Positions 53,880 through 61,908 of a stretch of 64,000 nt of DNA are shown here, piece by piece (the first letter of the stretch is position 1; the number at the start of each line of letters is the position of its first letter). The DNA is from an uncultured Butyrivibrio sp. (GTDB lineage: Bacteria; Bacillota; Clostridia; Lachnospirales; Lachnospiraceae): positions 62,001 to 126,000 of the forward strand of contig CAMENP010000005.1 of assembly GCA_945928575.1 (NCBI GenBank). The letters run 5' to 3'. A model generated the notes under the pieces. It saw only the letters and a list, made by a program, of their open reading frames with translations. It ran no database searches and was not told the origin of the DNA. Made by a program: the position numbers and the translations under genes.

Positions 53880-54128
53880 TTAAGAAACCGCAACTTTATA
53901 CATGTTTTTTCTGCTTATCACGCCGATTTCTTCTAGCGTGTTGATCATACGGTATACAGTGGCCGTGCCTATCTTGCTGTCCTGTTCTACTGCTCTGTAG
54001 TAAATCTCTTTGCAGCAGGAAAAATCACCTTCAAGAATTATGTCGAGAATCAACATTCTCTGCTTGGTAATCCTGCATCCGTGTTCTTTAAGCTTCTTAA
54101 CAATTAAATCTTTTTCCAACTGTTCCAT
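53880..54128 (-). CDS. Fur-family protein reduced to the DNA-binding domain
   Basis: 82 aa: LKEHGCRITKQRMLILDIIL, then TATVYRMINTLEEIGVISRKNMYKVA, the Fur winged helix. It stops exactly where the metal-binding dimerisation domain would begin; typical Fur is about 140-150 aa. No downstream remnant of the domain is visible before the ABC gene. GGAAAGGAG RBS supports expression. It may act as a metal-blind competitor or have a partner. A Cys pair (SCCKEI) lies in the middle. Confidence 0.8.
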   Translation of the reverse strand: MEQLEKDLIVKKLKEHGCRITKQRMLILDIILEGDFSCCKEIYYRAVEQDSKIGTATVYRMINTLEEIGVISRKNMYKVAVS

Positions 54129-54156
54129 AATGCTTATCTCCTTTCCGTTGTTTTAT

Positions 54157-54189
54157 TTAAAAAAGGGAACCGCAAACCGGTTCCCTTTT
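54157..54189 (-). terminator. Terminator of feoB
   Basis: 12-bp perfect arms AAAAGGGAACCG / CGGTTCCCTTTT with a 5-nt loop, 10 bp after the feoB stop. It separates feoB from the Fur-ABC operon. Confidence 0.8.
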
Positions 54190-54198
54190 CTTTATCAA

Positions 54199-56727
54199 TT
54201 AAGCCTCGGCTTTCTTTGATGTCTTTACTTTAACATTTAACTTGTCGCTTTCCTTATATGGTCTGAAAAGCATGTAGATAAGGAATGCAAGTACGAGAAC
54301 TGCAACTATTACACCGAATACATTTCCGTTACCCTTGAAGAGGTTACCGAACTGATTGATCATAAGTGCAATTACATAAGCAAATCCGCACTGATATCCG
54401 ATTGCGAACCATGTCCACTTAGGGCTGTTCATCTCTCTCTTAATAGCACCGATTGCTGCGAAGCAAGGAGCACAGAGAAGGTTGAATACGAGGAATGACA
54501 TACCTGCAACTGTTGAAAATGCGCTTGCAAGTGAAGCATATACCGAAACATCTCCTGTTCCGTAGAGAATACCCATTGTTGCTACGATGTTTTCCTTAGA
54601 TACAAGTCCTGTAACAGATGCGACTGTTGCCTGCCAGTTACCCCATCCGAGAGGTTTGAATATCCAGCAGATTCCCTTACCTATATGAGCAAGTATACTG
54701 TATTCCATCTGCTCTTCGGCAAGCATTCCGAATGAGCCGTCAACCCATCCGAAGAATGATGTAAACCATACGAGGATTGTTGAAAGAAGAATGATTGTTC
54801 CGGCTTTCTTGATGAATGACCATCCACGCTCCCACATTGAACGGAGAAGGTTACCGACTGTCGGCCAATGGTAAGCAGGAAGCTCCATTACGAAAGGAGC
54901 AGGCTCGCCTGAGAACATCTTTGTCTTCTTGAGCATAATACCTGAAATAATAATTGCTGCCATACCCATGAAGTAAGCACCTGTTGCCACAAGCGGTGAA
55001 CCGCCGAAGATTGCACCTGCGATCATAGCGATGAACGGCTGCTTAGCACCACATGGAATAAATGTTGTTGTCATAATTGTCATACGACGGTCACGCTCAT
55101 TCTCGATCGTTCTTGAAGCCATGATACCGGGGATACCACAACCTGTACCGATAAGGATAGGAATGAATGATTTACCTGAAAGTCCGAATCTTCTGAAGAT
55201 ACGGTCAAGTACGAATGCGATACGTGCCATATATCCGCATGCCTCAAGGAATGCAAGCAATAAGAAGAGTACGAGCATCTGAGGTACGAAACCAAGTACT
55301 GCACCGACACCGGCTACAATACCGTCAAGGATAAGTCCACGGAGCCAGTCAACACAGTTAGCTGCATCAAGAAGCTTCTCAACAAGTACCGGAATACCCG
55401 GAACCCATACACCGTATTCAGCGGTATCAGGAGCGCCGTAATTTTCCTTGGCATAATCGGAATCAGGATCTGTGCTTAAGTAAGCTGCAACCGCTGTTTC
55501 AAGGTCGCTCTTGCCGACTTCCGGAGTATCTGTAATCTCAAGTGTCTCTTCATCCTGAACTTCGTATGTTACTTTTGCGTCATCAGGAGTTGCTGCAACG
55601 AGCTGTTCAAGTGCTGCCTTAGCGCCTTCTTCTGTATAATCATCGGATTCGGCATCAAGTGCTGCCGCTATGTCATCATTGCCGTATTCTGAAGTAAACG
55701 CATCGATGATCAGATCTGAATCGCCGTATGCTTCTGCTGCTGCTTCATAACTCTTGCTTCCGATTCCGAACAAATGCCATCCGTCACCGAAAAGTCCATC
55801 GTTAGCCCAGTCGGTTGCCGCCGAACCAACGGTTACCATTGATATATAATATACTAAGAACATTATAACAATGAAGATTGGGAGCGCTGCAAAACGGTTT
55901 GTAACAACCTTATCAATCTTATCTGAGACTGAAAGTTTCTTGGCGCCTTTCTTTCTTGTACAGCACTCATCAATGATTGATGAGATGTATGTATATCTTT
56001 CGTTGGTGATAATACTTTCGGTATCATCATCGAACTCATCTTCAAGTGCCTTGATCTCTGATGTAACATCAGGCACGCTGTTTAACTGTTCTTTGATCTT
56101 GTCATCTTTCTCAAGAACTTTTATTGCGAAGAATCTCTTCTGATCTTCGCTTACATCGGAACCGAGCTTATCCTCCACTGAGCTGATGGCCGATTCAACG
56201 CTTGGTGCAAACTCATGTACAATGCTTACAGACTGCTTAGCTTCTGCAAGTTCCACTGCCTTATCCGCAGCCTTCTTGATTCCTGTTCCTTTAAGAGCGG
56301 AAATCGATACTACCGGGCATCCGAGTTTCTCACTGAGTTTGTCAAGATTAATTTTCTCGCCGGTCTTCTCAAGAAGATCAGCCATATTTACCGCTACAAC
56401 AACCGGGATTCCAAGTTCAAGAATCTGTGTTGTAAGATAAAGGTTTCTCTCAAGGTTGGTTCCGTCTACGATATTAAGGATCGCATCCGGTCTTTCTGTT
56501 ATAAGATATGTTCTTGCTACAACTTCTTCGAGAGTATACGGTGAAAGTGAGTAAATACCCGGAAGGTCCATGATTGTTACGCTCTTGTTACCCTTGAGCT
56601 TACCTTCTTTTTTCTCTACCGTAACGCCCGGCCAGTTACCTACGAACTGATTTGAGCCTGTCAATGCATTAAAAAGTGTTGTTTTACCACAGTTAGGGTT
56701 ACCTGCTAATGCAATTTTAATAGCCAT
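54199..56727 (-). CDS. feoB: Ferrous iron transport protein B
   Basis: 842 aa. An N-terminal G domain with GNPNCGKTTLFN (G1), DLPGIYSL (G3) and VAVNMADLL (G4, NxxD), a GDI helical domain (160-270), then the membrane part with nucleoside-transporter-like Gate motifs (GTGCGIPGIMASR, MAAIIISG, FKPLGWGNWQATVASVTGLVSKENIVAT). Imports Fe2+ across the inner membrane. Unusual: an acidic extra-membrane insertion at about 320-435 (Asp/Glu/Ala rich, SDDYTEEGAKAALEQLVAAT) not in standard FeoB (about 650-770 aa). Downstream of two feoA genes but with a palindrome and gap of its own. Confidence 0.95.
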   Translation of the reverse strand: MAIKIALAGNPNCGKTTLFNALTGSNQFVGNWPGVTVEKKEGKLKGNKSVTIMDLPGIYSLSPYTLEEVVARTYLITERPDAILNIVDGTNLERNLYLTTQILELGIPVVVAVNMADLLEKTGEKINLDKLSEKLGCPVVSISALKGTGIKKAADKAVELAEAKQSVSIVHEFAPSVESAISSVEDKLGSDVSEDQKRFFAIKVLEKDDKIKEQLNSVPDVTSEIKALEDEFDDDTESIITNERYTYISSIIDECCTRKKGAKKLSVSDKIDKVVTNRFAALPIFIVIMFLVYYISMVTVGSAATDWANDGLFGDGWHLFGIGSKSYEAAAEAYGDSDLIIDAFTSEYGNDDIAAALDAESDDYTEEGAKAALEQLVAATPDDAKVTYEVQDEETLEITDTPEVGKSDLETAVAAYLSTDPDSDYAKENYGAPDTAEYGVWVPGIPVLVEKLLDAANCVDWLRGLILDGIVAGVGAVLGFVPQMLVLFLLLAFLEACGYMARIAFVLDRIFRRFGLSGKSFIPILIGTGCGIPGIMASRTIENERDRRMTIMTTTFIPCGAKQPFIAMIAGAIFGGSPLVATGAYFMGMAAIIISGIMLKKTKMFSGEPAPFVMELPAYHWPTVGNLLRSMWERGWSFIKKAGTIILLSTILVWFTSFFGWVDGSFGMLAEEQMEYSILAHIGKGICWIFKPLGWGNWQATVASVTGLVSKENIVATMGILYGTGDVSVYASLASAFSTVAGMSFLVFNLLCAPCFAAIGAIKREMNSPKWTWFAIGYQCGFAYVIALMINQFGNLFKGNGNVFGVIVAVLVLAFLIYMLFRPYKESDKLNVKVKTSKKAEA

Positions 56728-56746
56728 TTTTCCTATTCCTTTCCTT

Positions 56747-56802
56747 GTTATATATAACTATCTCTTATTTGTTATCACTATTTTAAGTTAGTATATACTA
56801 AC
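56747..56802 (-). promoter_or_regulatory. Palindromic sites between feoA and feoB
   Basis: GTTAGTATATACTAAC (56787-56802) is a perfect 16-bp palindrome and GTTATATATAAC (56747-56758) a perfect 12-bp one. They lie in the 90-bp gap, suggesting separate control of feoB by the nearby DtxR-type regulator. Confidence 0.6.
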
Positions 56803-56818
56803 CTTAGTGCAAAAAAAA

Positions 56819-57040
56819 TTATTCTACACTAATCATTTCAGCATCAGCTTTTCTGAGTGAAAGTTCATATCCTCTTACCGTTACCTCTACCGGATCTCCA
56901 AGAGGGGCCACTTTTCTCACATAGATTTCGACGCCTTTGGTTATACCCATATCCATGATACGTCTCTTTACCGGACCTTCACCTGTAAGTTTAACAACCT
57001 TAACGGTCTCGCCACAGGCTGTCTCTCTTAATGTCTTCAT
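56819..57040 (-). CDS. feoA: FeoA domain protein (second copy)
   Basis: 73 aa SH3-like FeoA fold: VVKLTGEGPVKRRIMDMGITKGVEIYVRKVAPLGDPVEVTVRGYELSLRKADAEMI, the standard FeoA pattern (GDP.E..VRGY.L.LR..EA). Small cytoplasmic partner of FeoB. AAAGGAG RBS. Distinct from the first copy 41 bp upstream. Confidence 0.93.
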   Translation of the reverse strand: MKTLRETACGETVKVVKLTGEGPVKRRIMDMGITKGVEIYVRKVAPLGDPVEVTVRGYELSLRKADAEMISVE

Positions 57041-57081
57041 TTCCTGCTCCTTTCTGATATCTGATAAATAATGACATCACT

Positions 57082-57294
57082 TTAGATCATAATTCTGTTC
57101 GCCATATCGCGTCCTATCGCAACACGGGACTCTTTAACATTGACAATAAGATTGCCTCCGATTGAAGAGACAACTGTCACTGCAGCACCCGGAACAAAAC
57201 CGAGATTTTCCAAGAATCTTCTTGTATCTTCTTTACCGCCGACCTTGATTATCGTATTAACTTCACCCTCGCCAGCCATCGTTAAAGGCATCAT
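57082..57294 (-). CDS. feoA: FeoA domain protein (first copy)
   Basis: 70 aa, FeoA/SH3 fold: GEGEVNTIIKVGGKEDTRRFLENLGFVPGAAVTVVSSIGGNLIVNVKESRVAIGRDMAN. It diverges from the second copy, with GGNLIVNVKESRVA replacing GDPVEVTVRGYELS. First gene of the operon after the strong promoter/operator at 57331-57366. The start is either of two tandem ATGs. Confidence 0.92.
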   Translation of the reverse strand: MMPLTMAGEGEVNTIIKVGGKEDTRRFLENLGFVPGAAVTVVSSIGGNLIVNVKESRVAIGRDMANRIMI

Positions 57295-57330
57295 CTTATC
57301 CTCCTTGTGTGTTTAAAATTGTATTTCTAC

Positions 57331-57366
57331 GTTGGTTAGTATATGCTAACCAACGTTAGTTGTCAA
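57331..57366 (-). promoter_or_regulatory. feoA promoter overlapped by a DtxR-type operator
   Basis: Minus strand: TTGACA (57361-57366), 17-bp spacer, TATACT (57338-57343). The 24-bp near-perfect palindrome GTTGGTTAG ... CTAACCAAC (57331-57354) covers the -10 hexamer. Its half sites resemble the TTAG/CTAA sites at feoB and at DUF3793. Confidence 0.75.
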
Positions 57367-57408
57367 TAACTTTTTTCATTTTTTTAAATTTTTTTCTCAA
57401 TAAGGCGT

Positions 57409-57437
57409 TTGAAAAAATATACAGATTATGATATAAT
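57409..57437 (+). promoter_or_regulatory. Promoter of the DtxR-type regulator
   Basis: TTGAAA, 17-bp spacer, TATAAT, 71 bp upstream of the ATG. Divergent from the feo promoter 43 bp away. Confidence 0.65.
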
Positions 57438-57507
57438 GAGCATAATAATTGAAAGCCGGGCTATATGTGAGGAATACCGGTGTAATATAAGAGAAAGGTT
57501 CTTTATT

Positions 57508-57876
57508 ATGGTACTTAATGAATCAACTGAAAATTATCTCGAAGCTATTCTGATGCTGAGTTCGAAACTTCCCGTAGTACGTTCGGTGGATATTGCGAAC
57601 GAGCTCGGTTTTAAGAAGCCAAGTATCAGCATTGCGATGAAGAATCTCAAAGAGAAAGAATATATAACCGTGACAGATGCCGGATATATCTATCTGACAG
57701 AGAGCGGTAAGAAAATAGCCGAAAGCACTTTAGAACGTCACGAATTTTTCTCCAAATGGCTAGTAAGCCTCGGAGTTGATAAGACAACGGCATCCGATGA
57801 TGCATGTAAGATTGAGCACGTATTAAGTCAGCAGAGTTTCGATGCCATACGTAATTTCGTTACCAATGCGAAATAA
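57508..57876 (+). CDS. DtxR/MntR-family metal-dependent regulator
   Basis: 122 aa from MVLNESTENYLEAIL (AAAGG upstream; the ORF-track N-terminal 33 codons cover the promoter). HTH SVDIANELGFKKPSISIAMKNLKEK, then the metal-site helix region ERHEFFSKWLVSLGVDKTTASDDACKIEHVLSQQSF (His/Glu/Asp ligands). No SH3-like third domain, so MntR-like in size. Encoded divergently from feoA next to its operator; iron or manganese could be the sensed metal. Confidence 0.92.
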   Translation: MVLNESTENYLEAILMLSSKLPVVRSVDIANELGFKKPSISIAMKNLKEKEYITVTDAGYIYLTESGKKIAESTLERHEFFSKWLVSLGVDKTTASDDACKIEHVLSQQSFDAIRNFVTNAK

Positions 57877-57901
57877 TATCTTATTATAATTTATAATACA
57901 G

Positions 57902-57955
57902 AACTCCCATATGGATTATATTCAGGCTCTGCCTTAATAATTCCATATGGGAGTT
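57902..57955. terminator. Bidirectional terminator
   Basis: 14-bp perfect arms AACTCCCATATGGA / TCCATATGGGAGTT with a 26-nt loop, between the convergent regulator and the 217-aa gene; T-rich after the right arm. Confidence 0.7.
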
Positions 57956-57968
57956 AATTTTTATATTT

Positions 57969-58622
57969 TTAATGTTTCAATGCCCCGTTGCCAAAATATC
58001 TGACAGACGTTGACACCGGATTGTTGCTGCCATAACGTGAGCTCGTATAATCCTTTGCCGAACAGAATGCATTAGTCAGGGTTTTTTTATCTATCATCCA
58101 GTTATTGAAAAATTCTTTTTCGAATGCCCTGGCCTCTTCCACCCCGATCTGGCTCTCATATCCTATCACAGCACGATAACCGCAATTCATCAAGGTTGTA
58201 CACAAATTCTCACCCGATACTTTGTCGGTTTTGGCGCCGTAACATACGCTCAGAAATGCAAGATTCCCGCTCATGCCTTTAATAACATCATCCGGTCTGT
58301 AATACACATAATTCTTATCTAATGTGATAATACTTCCGTCGGTTAAACCCTTTGCGCTTATATATGTGCAATCCGAATTAGATAATATCGAATTAATTCC
58401 ATATACAGACTTCGGTCTTTCAAATATCAATGCATTTTTCCCACTGTTCTCCATAATGTTCTTAAGACTGACCGCATAATTCTTTTCGCCATCAAAATTA
58501 TCACTGCTGTACACTATGGATTCTGCATTTCCCAATGTTGCAGATACTTTAGTTGACTGTAATATAATCAGCCATGTAATTACTAACAGATTTAATATTA
58601 TCACCAATACCTTTTTCTTCAT
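57969..58622 (-). CDS. Secreted caspase-like protein lacking the catalytic His
   Basis: 217 aa. Signal peptide (about 1-28, cleavage near KVSA-TL). The mature protein resembles a small caspase/gingipain-type (CHAT/C25/C14) fold: TYISAKGLTDGSI (87-98), where the family normally has His-Gly, and LAFLSVCYGAKT with Cys127 at the active-Cys position, then GYRAVIGYES. Lys91 occupies the dyad His place, so peptidase activity is doubtful or the site is different. The fold assignment is my inference. Last gene of the ECF-serpin operon, 20 bp after the serpin. Confidence 0.65.
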   Translation of the reverse strand: MKKKVLVIILNLLVITWLIILQSTKVSATLGNAESIVYSSDNFDGEKNYAVSLKNIMENSGKNALIFERPKSVYGINSILSNSDCTYISAKGLTDGSIITLDKNYVYYRPDDVIKGMSGNLAFLSVCYGAKTDKVSGENLCTTLMNCGYRAVIGYESQIGVEEARAFEKEFFNNWMIDKKTLTNAFCSAKDYTSSRYGSNNPVSTSVRYFGNGALKH

Positions 58623-58641
58623 ATCTTATGTACCTCCTTAT

Positions 58642-59916
58642 CTATAAGCTTGTAACCACTCCAAGATATACCGGTATATTGGTTGTATTGTCGATTACCG
58701 CATATACAAACGGTTTATCAAATCTTAATTCATCCGGCAGACATCTGTGCGGTTCTTCGTACTCTGTTGTTTCTTCATTTACGGCTTTGTCACTTACGGA
58801 CATCTGAACTTTCTGAATGATCTTATCAGTTGAAACCCCGTCTCCGGTGGACAACATATTACTCAGGTCTGCTTTACCTGATGTAAACATATCGCTGATG
58901 CCCATATTCTGTAAGGCGGATGTCAGGTCGGTCTCACAGCTGATATCAAATTCAGGTATAAAAGCTGTCACCTTACCGCTTCCCGCTCTGTTAAGATAAT
59001 CCCTGAACGTCTTGCCGTCAAGGCGGTTAACAAATGTCCATATATCTTCTGATTTAGCCGGAAGAAGTGCTACAAAACTGTATCCTGACGTATAATGTTT
59101 AACAAGCCCGAATGCTTCTCCGGTATTAGGATCATCATTTTCGTATATTCCCAATGCCTCCTCGGAGCGCATAAGCTTAGTCGTCTGGACATTGCCGTCA
59201 ATATCCGTAAATTCACCCTGTGGAGCAATATAATCTTTCTCATATTCCATAGTCCACGTTCCGTCAAATGTAGCAGCATTGACCAGATACATGCTGTTAT
59301 CTTTACCGACTTCATCCACTATATGGTCTATGGTTTTATCCGTCGATTTGCTTGCCCACTTATTGATGTCCTCTGCAGTTGTTTTGTCAAATGCCGTCGA
59401 GAATACCTGTGCGCCATACTTTTCCGATGCCGTGGCAAGGAACTTGTCATTCACATCCTTGGCAGCACTTTCCTTAAGCCATACAGAGTTAGCTATTACC
59501 GCCTTCGTGCTGTCTTTGTCCGTTTCCGAACGATTAATAAAATAATTGCATAAGTCATCAAACTTATTCATATCGTCCGTTCCGAGTGCTTTCTGAATCT
59601 GGCTTAGTGTATCTCCCGATGTACCGCCGGCAGTCATGCTGAGTGCAGTCATGACCGAGACCGGTGAAATAACCGTTGTCTTGTGCTCCGAAGTGCTTTG
59701 CTTAAGCAGTTCAAAAGCAAAATCCTGTGCACTTTCTATACTTGCCTTATAATCATCGATATTACTACCCACATCACTTCCGCTGATTTTTGTCTTACTG
59801 TCTGTAAGTTCCTTGGATGTTAACTTATATCCCGTCTTGCCGCATCCTATTAACGATGCAGTAAGCATGATCACTCCTACTACAAGCGCTGTTCTTTTAA
59901 CAAGTCTTTTACTCAT
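58642..59916 (-). CDS. Serpin-family lipoprotein
   Basis: 424 aa. Lipobox SLIGCG (Cys about 26) after a Lys/Arg-rich signal, so a membrane lipoprotein facing outside. The serpin fold shows TVISPVSVMTALSMTAGGTSGDTLSQIQKALG (helices B-D), NAATFDGTWTMEYEKD, and C-terminal DKPFVYAVIDN ... PVYLGVV. The reactive-centre segment VNEETTEYEEPHRCLPDELRF (about 379-399) is about ten residues shorter than in inhibitory serpins and lacks the Ala-rich hinge. Encoded between a PepSY protein and a caspase-like protein. Confidence 0.85.
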   Translation of the reverse strand: MSKRLVKRTALVVGVIMLTASLIGCGKTGYKLTSKELTDSKTKISGSDVGSNIDDYKASIESAQDFAFELLKQSTSEHKTTVISPVSVMTALSMTAGGTSGDTLSQIQKALGTDDMNKFDDLCNYFINRSETDKDSTKAVIANSVWLKESAAKDVNDKFLATASEKYGAQVFSTAFDKTTAEDINKWASKSTDKTIDHIVDEVGKDNSMYLVNAATFDGTWTMEYEKDYIAPQGEFTDIDGNVQTTKLMRSEEALGIYENDDPNTGEAFGLVKHYTSGYSFVALLPAKSEDIWTFVNRLDGKTFRDYLNRAGSGKVTAFIPEFDISCETDLTSALQNMGISDMFTSGKADLSNMLSTGDGVSTDKIIQKVQMSVSDKAVNEETTEYEEPHRCLPDELRFDKPFVYAVIDNTTNIPVYLGVVTSL

Positions 59917-59950
59917 ATAAAACCCTCCCTTAAATCCTGATAATAAATCA

Positions 59951-60736
59951 TTACCTTAACTCAGAGATGTTTCCTTCCTCGCCCGTTGTCTTATCGATTT
60001 CAATCACATATCCGCCGACCATACCGTTATCATCCGATACATACATTATGTACCAGTAATTATGGCCGCCGTGCGTATTGGTATCCACCGTTACCTTGTT
60101 AAAGGCGTCAGAAGATGTATTATATCTTTCCTTAAGTATATTTCCCGCAAGCTCCAGTGCTTTTTCTTCGGATATCACACCAGCTATCTGTTCATCGCTC
60201 AATACTGCGTCGAACCAGAAACTTCCCGAGACTAATGTGCCGTTTTTAAGATATGACATCGCTGCGATTGTTCCCACTTCTTTGCCGTCAGACATCTGGC
60301 GCATATATACACGCTTCGTGTCTTCCGAATCATCTTCTATGCTCCATTCGAATCTGTCGGGTTCATAGTCCTTATACCATTTCATGACATATTCCTTAGC
60401 CGAATTGATGATTTCCTCATCTGAGACAGCTTTCTGAACCGATACCATGGCATCACCGGTATCGTCCGCAATTAACAGTTCAAGATATCCATTGTCATTA
60501 TTGATATAATACATGTTATTGTCTTTATCCGTATATATCGTATCTTTGTCTAACGGCATCTTTTCCTGATCATCGGCCTTATCAAGTGTCTCACCTGCAG
60601 CTTCAATCTGTTGTGGACTGTCTGCATTTCTTCCTTTGTCATTTCCTTTGGTGTTGGTTAACGTGAACACCGACACGACTGCCACAGCCGCGGCCAATGC
60701 TGCTGTACCGGCAATGATTGTAATACGTTTTCTCAT
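59951..60736 (-). CDS. Membrane-anchored PepSY-domain protein
   Basis: 261 aa from MRKRITIIAGTAALAA (AAGGAGG 10 nt upstream; the ORF-track start 11 codons earlier overlaps the RBS). One N-terminal membrane helix, a Glu/Asp/Lys-rich linker, then two alpha/beta PepSY-like units (SDEEIINSAKEYVMKWYKD; ISEEKALELAGNILKERY), ending VIEIDKTTGEEGNISEL. PepSY domains often inhibit extracellular proteases. Follows the anti-sigma gene by 29 bp. Confidence 0.85.
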   Translation of the reverse strand: MRKRITIIAGTAALAAAVAVVSVFTLTNTKGNDKGRNADSPQQIEAAGETLDKADDQEKMPLDKDTIYTDKDNNMYYINNDNGYLELLIADDTGDAMVSVQKAVSDEEIINSAKEYVMKWYKDYEPDRFEWSIEDDSEDTKRVYMRQMSDGKEVGTIAAMSYLKNGTLVSGSFWFDAVLSDEQIAGVISEEKALELAGNILKERYNTSSDAFNKVTVDTNTHGGHNYWYIMYVSDDNGMVGGYVIEIDKTTGEEGNISELR

Positions 60737-60765
60737 AGGAATATACCTCCTTAATACATTAAGTT

Positions 60766-61278
60766 TCACCTGTCAAATCTGACAATTACCGTGCTTTTAA
60801 GCCAGTCCGCATCCATTCTTATATATACCGCATCTTCTTTACCCGATATATATATCTGGCCTGTAGCATCAAATGCAGAAACAAAGTCACATTCACTTAC
60901 CGGAACCTTACCTGATATATGATTAATTTCATTATAATATATATATCCATCCGGAATCCGGTTATATATTGCTGCACCTTTATGCCACTCATAAAGCTTT
61001 CCTCTGACTTTGACAGTCGGGTAAATTTCACCCGCACCGTAAGGCACCGGATCATCATCCGCTTTATGTTCGTAATATGCCACTTTCTCTGTAACCTGTG
61101 AACCTGATTTATTATCTGTGTTGATTGATGCTGAATAAACAATTGCGATAAAGCATATGCCTGCTGCTGCCGCATACCACTTTACACGCCCCTGCTTCTT
61201 ATGAAGAGTAATTTCCGAACGTTCCAGCAGATCATCGCTAATCTTGCCAAAACTGACGTACAAATCATTTCTGTTCAT
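60766..61278 (-). CDS. Putative anti-sigma factor (single-pass membrane protein)
   Basis: 170 aa. A short cytoplasmic N-terminus (about 1-30) is followed by one TM helix (WYAAAAGICFIAIVYSASI, about 34-52) and an external beta-rich domain. The start overlaps the ECF sigma gene by 14 bp with AAAGGAGGG 8 nt before the ATG. I call it anti-sigma from position and topology; no zinc-binding HxxxCxxC motif is present. Confidence 0.75.
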   Translation of the reverse strand: MNRNDLYVSFGKISDDLLERSEITLHKKQGRVKWYAAAAGICFIAIVYSASINTDNKSGSQVTEKVAYYEHKADDDPVPYGAGEIYPTVKVRGKLYEWHKGAAIYNRIPDGYIYYNEINHISGKVPVSECDFVSAFDATGQIYISGKEDAVYIRMDADWLKSTVIVRFDR

Positions 61279-61834
61279 CAATAAATCCCTCCTTTATAAG
61301 TCTTTTCTTAAGTTTCCTACGGGTTCTGCTCAGGATTACCGTGACATTACTCTCACTGATGCCATAGCGTTCCGATATTACCTGTACCGGCTCTGTGAAG
61401 AAATATCTGCGTAAGAATACGTTCGCATCACGCTTTGACAGTTCTCTTACAAACCTCTCAACAAATTCTCCGAGTTCTTTCGTTATGTATTCATTCTCCA
61501 CATCCGTTCCACCGGCTATGCACTCAGCCAATTCGTCAAGAACCATATTAATTTCACCGCATCCCCGTCTGGACACATTATGCATTCTGACCATATTGAA
61601 TGCCAGGTTTCTGGTTATTTTCGCCAGAAACATTTTAAGTTTACCCGGTCTGTGTGGCGGAATCGAATTCCATGCTTTATTCCAGGTATCATTGACACAT
61701 TCCTCGGAATCTTCATTATTATCCAGGATATTATAAGCAACAGTATAACAGTAAGTCCCGTATTTACTTTCAGATTCCTTTATTGCGGATTCGTCTCTCT
61801 TCCAATAAAGCTCTACAATTTGATTATCTTCCAT
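61265..61834 (-). CDS. ECF RNA polymerase sigma factor
   Basis: 189 aa. Region 2: DSEECVNDTWNKAWNSIPPHRPGKLKMFLAKI and TRNLAFNMVR; region 4: SKRDANVFLRRYFFTEPVQVISERYGISESNVTVILSRTRRKL. ATG preceded by GGAAG. Drives the anti-sigma-PepSY-serpin-caspase-like genes downstream and probably its own promoter. No sensor kinase nearby. Confidence 0.9.
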   Translation of the reverse strand: MEDNQIVELYWKRDESAIKESESKYGTYCYTVAYNILDNNEDSEECVNDTWNKAWNSIPPHRPGKLKMFLAKITRNLAFNMVRMHNVSRRGCGEINMVLDELAECIAGGTDVENEYITKELGEFVERFVRELSKRDANVFLRRYFFTEPVQVISERYGISESNVTVILSRTRRKLKKRLIKEGFIDEQK

Positions 61835-61881
61835 CACAAAACTTCCTCATTGGTATCTGAAAAATACTCTTCATATAATAA

Positions 61882-61908
61882 GACACTTTTTTTTCAAAAA
61901 CCCTACAC
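61882..61908 (-). promoter_or_regulatory. Candidate autoregulated ECF promoter
   Basis: Minus strand GTGTAGGG (61901-61908), 14-nt gap, GTGTC (61882-61886): an ECF-like -35/-10 arrangement (GGG-type -35, TGTC-type -10), about 48 bp before the sigma gene. Inference from pattern only. Confidence 0.45.
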
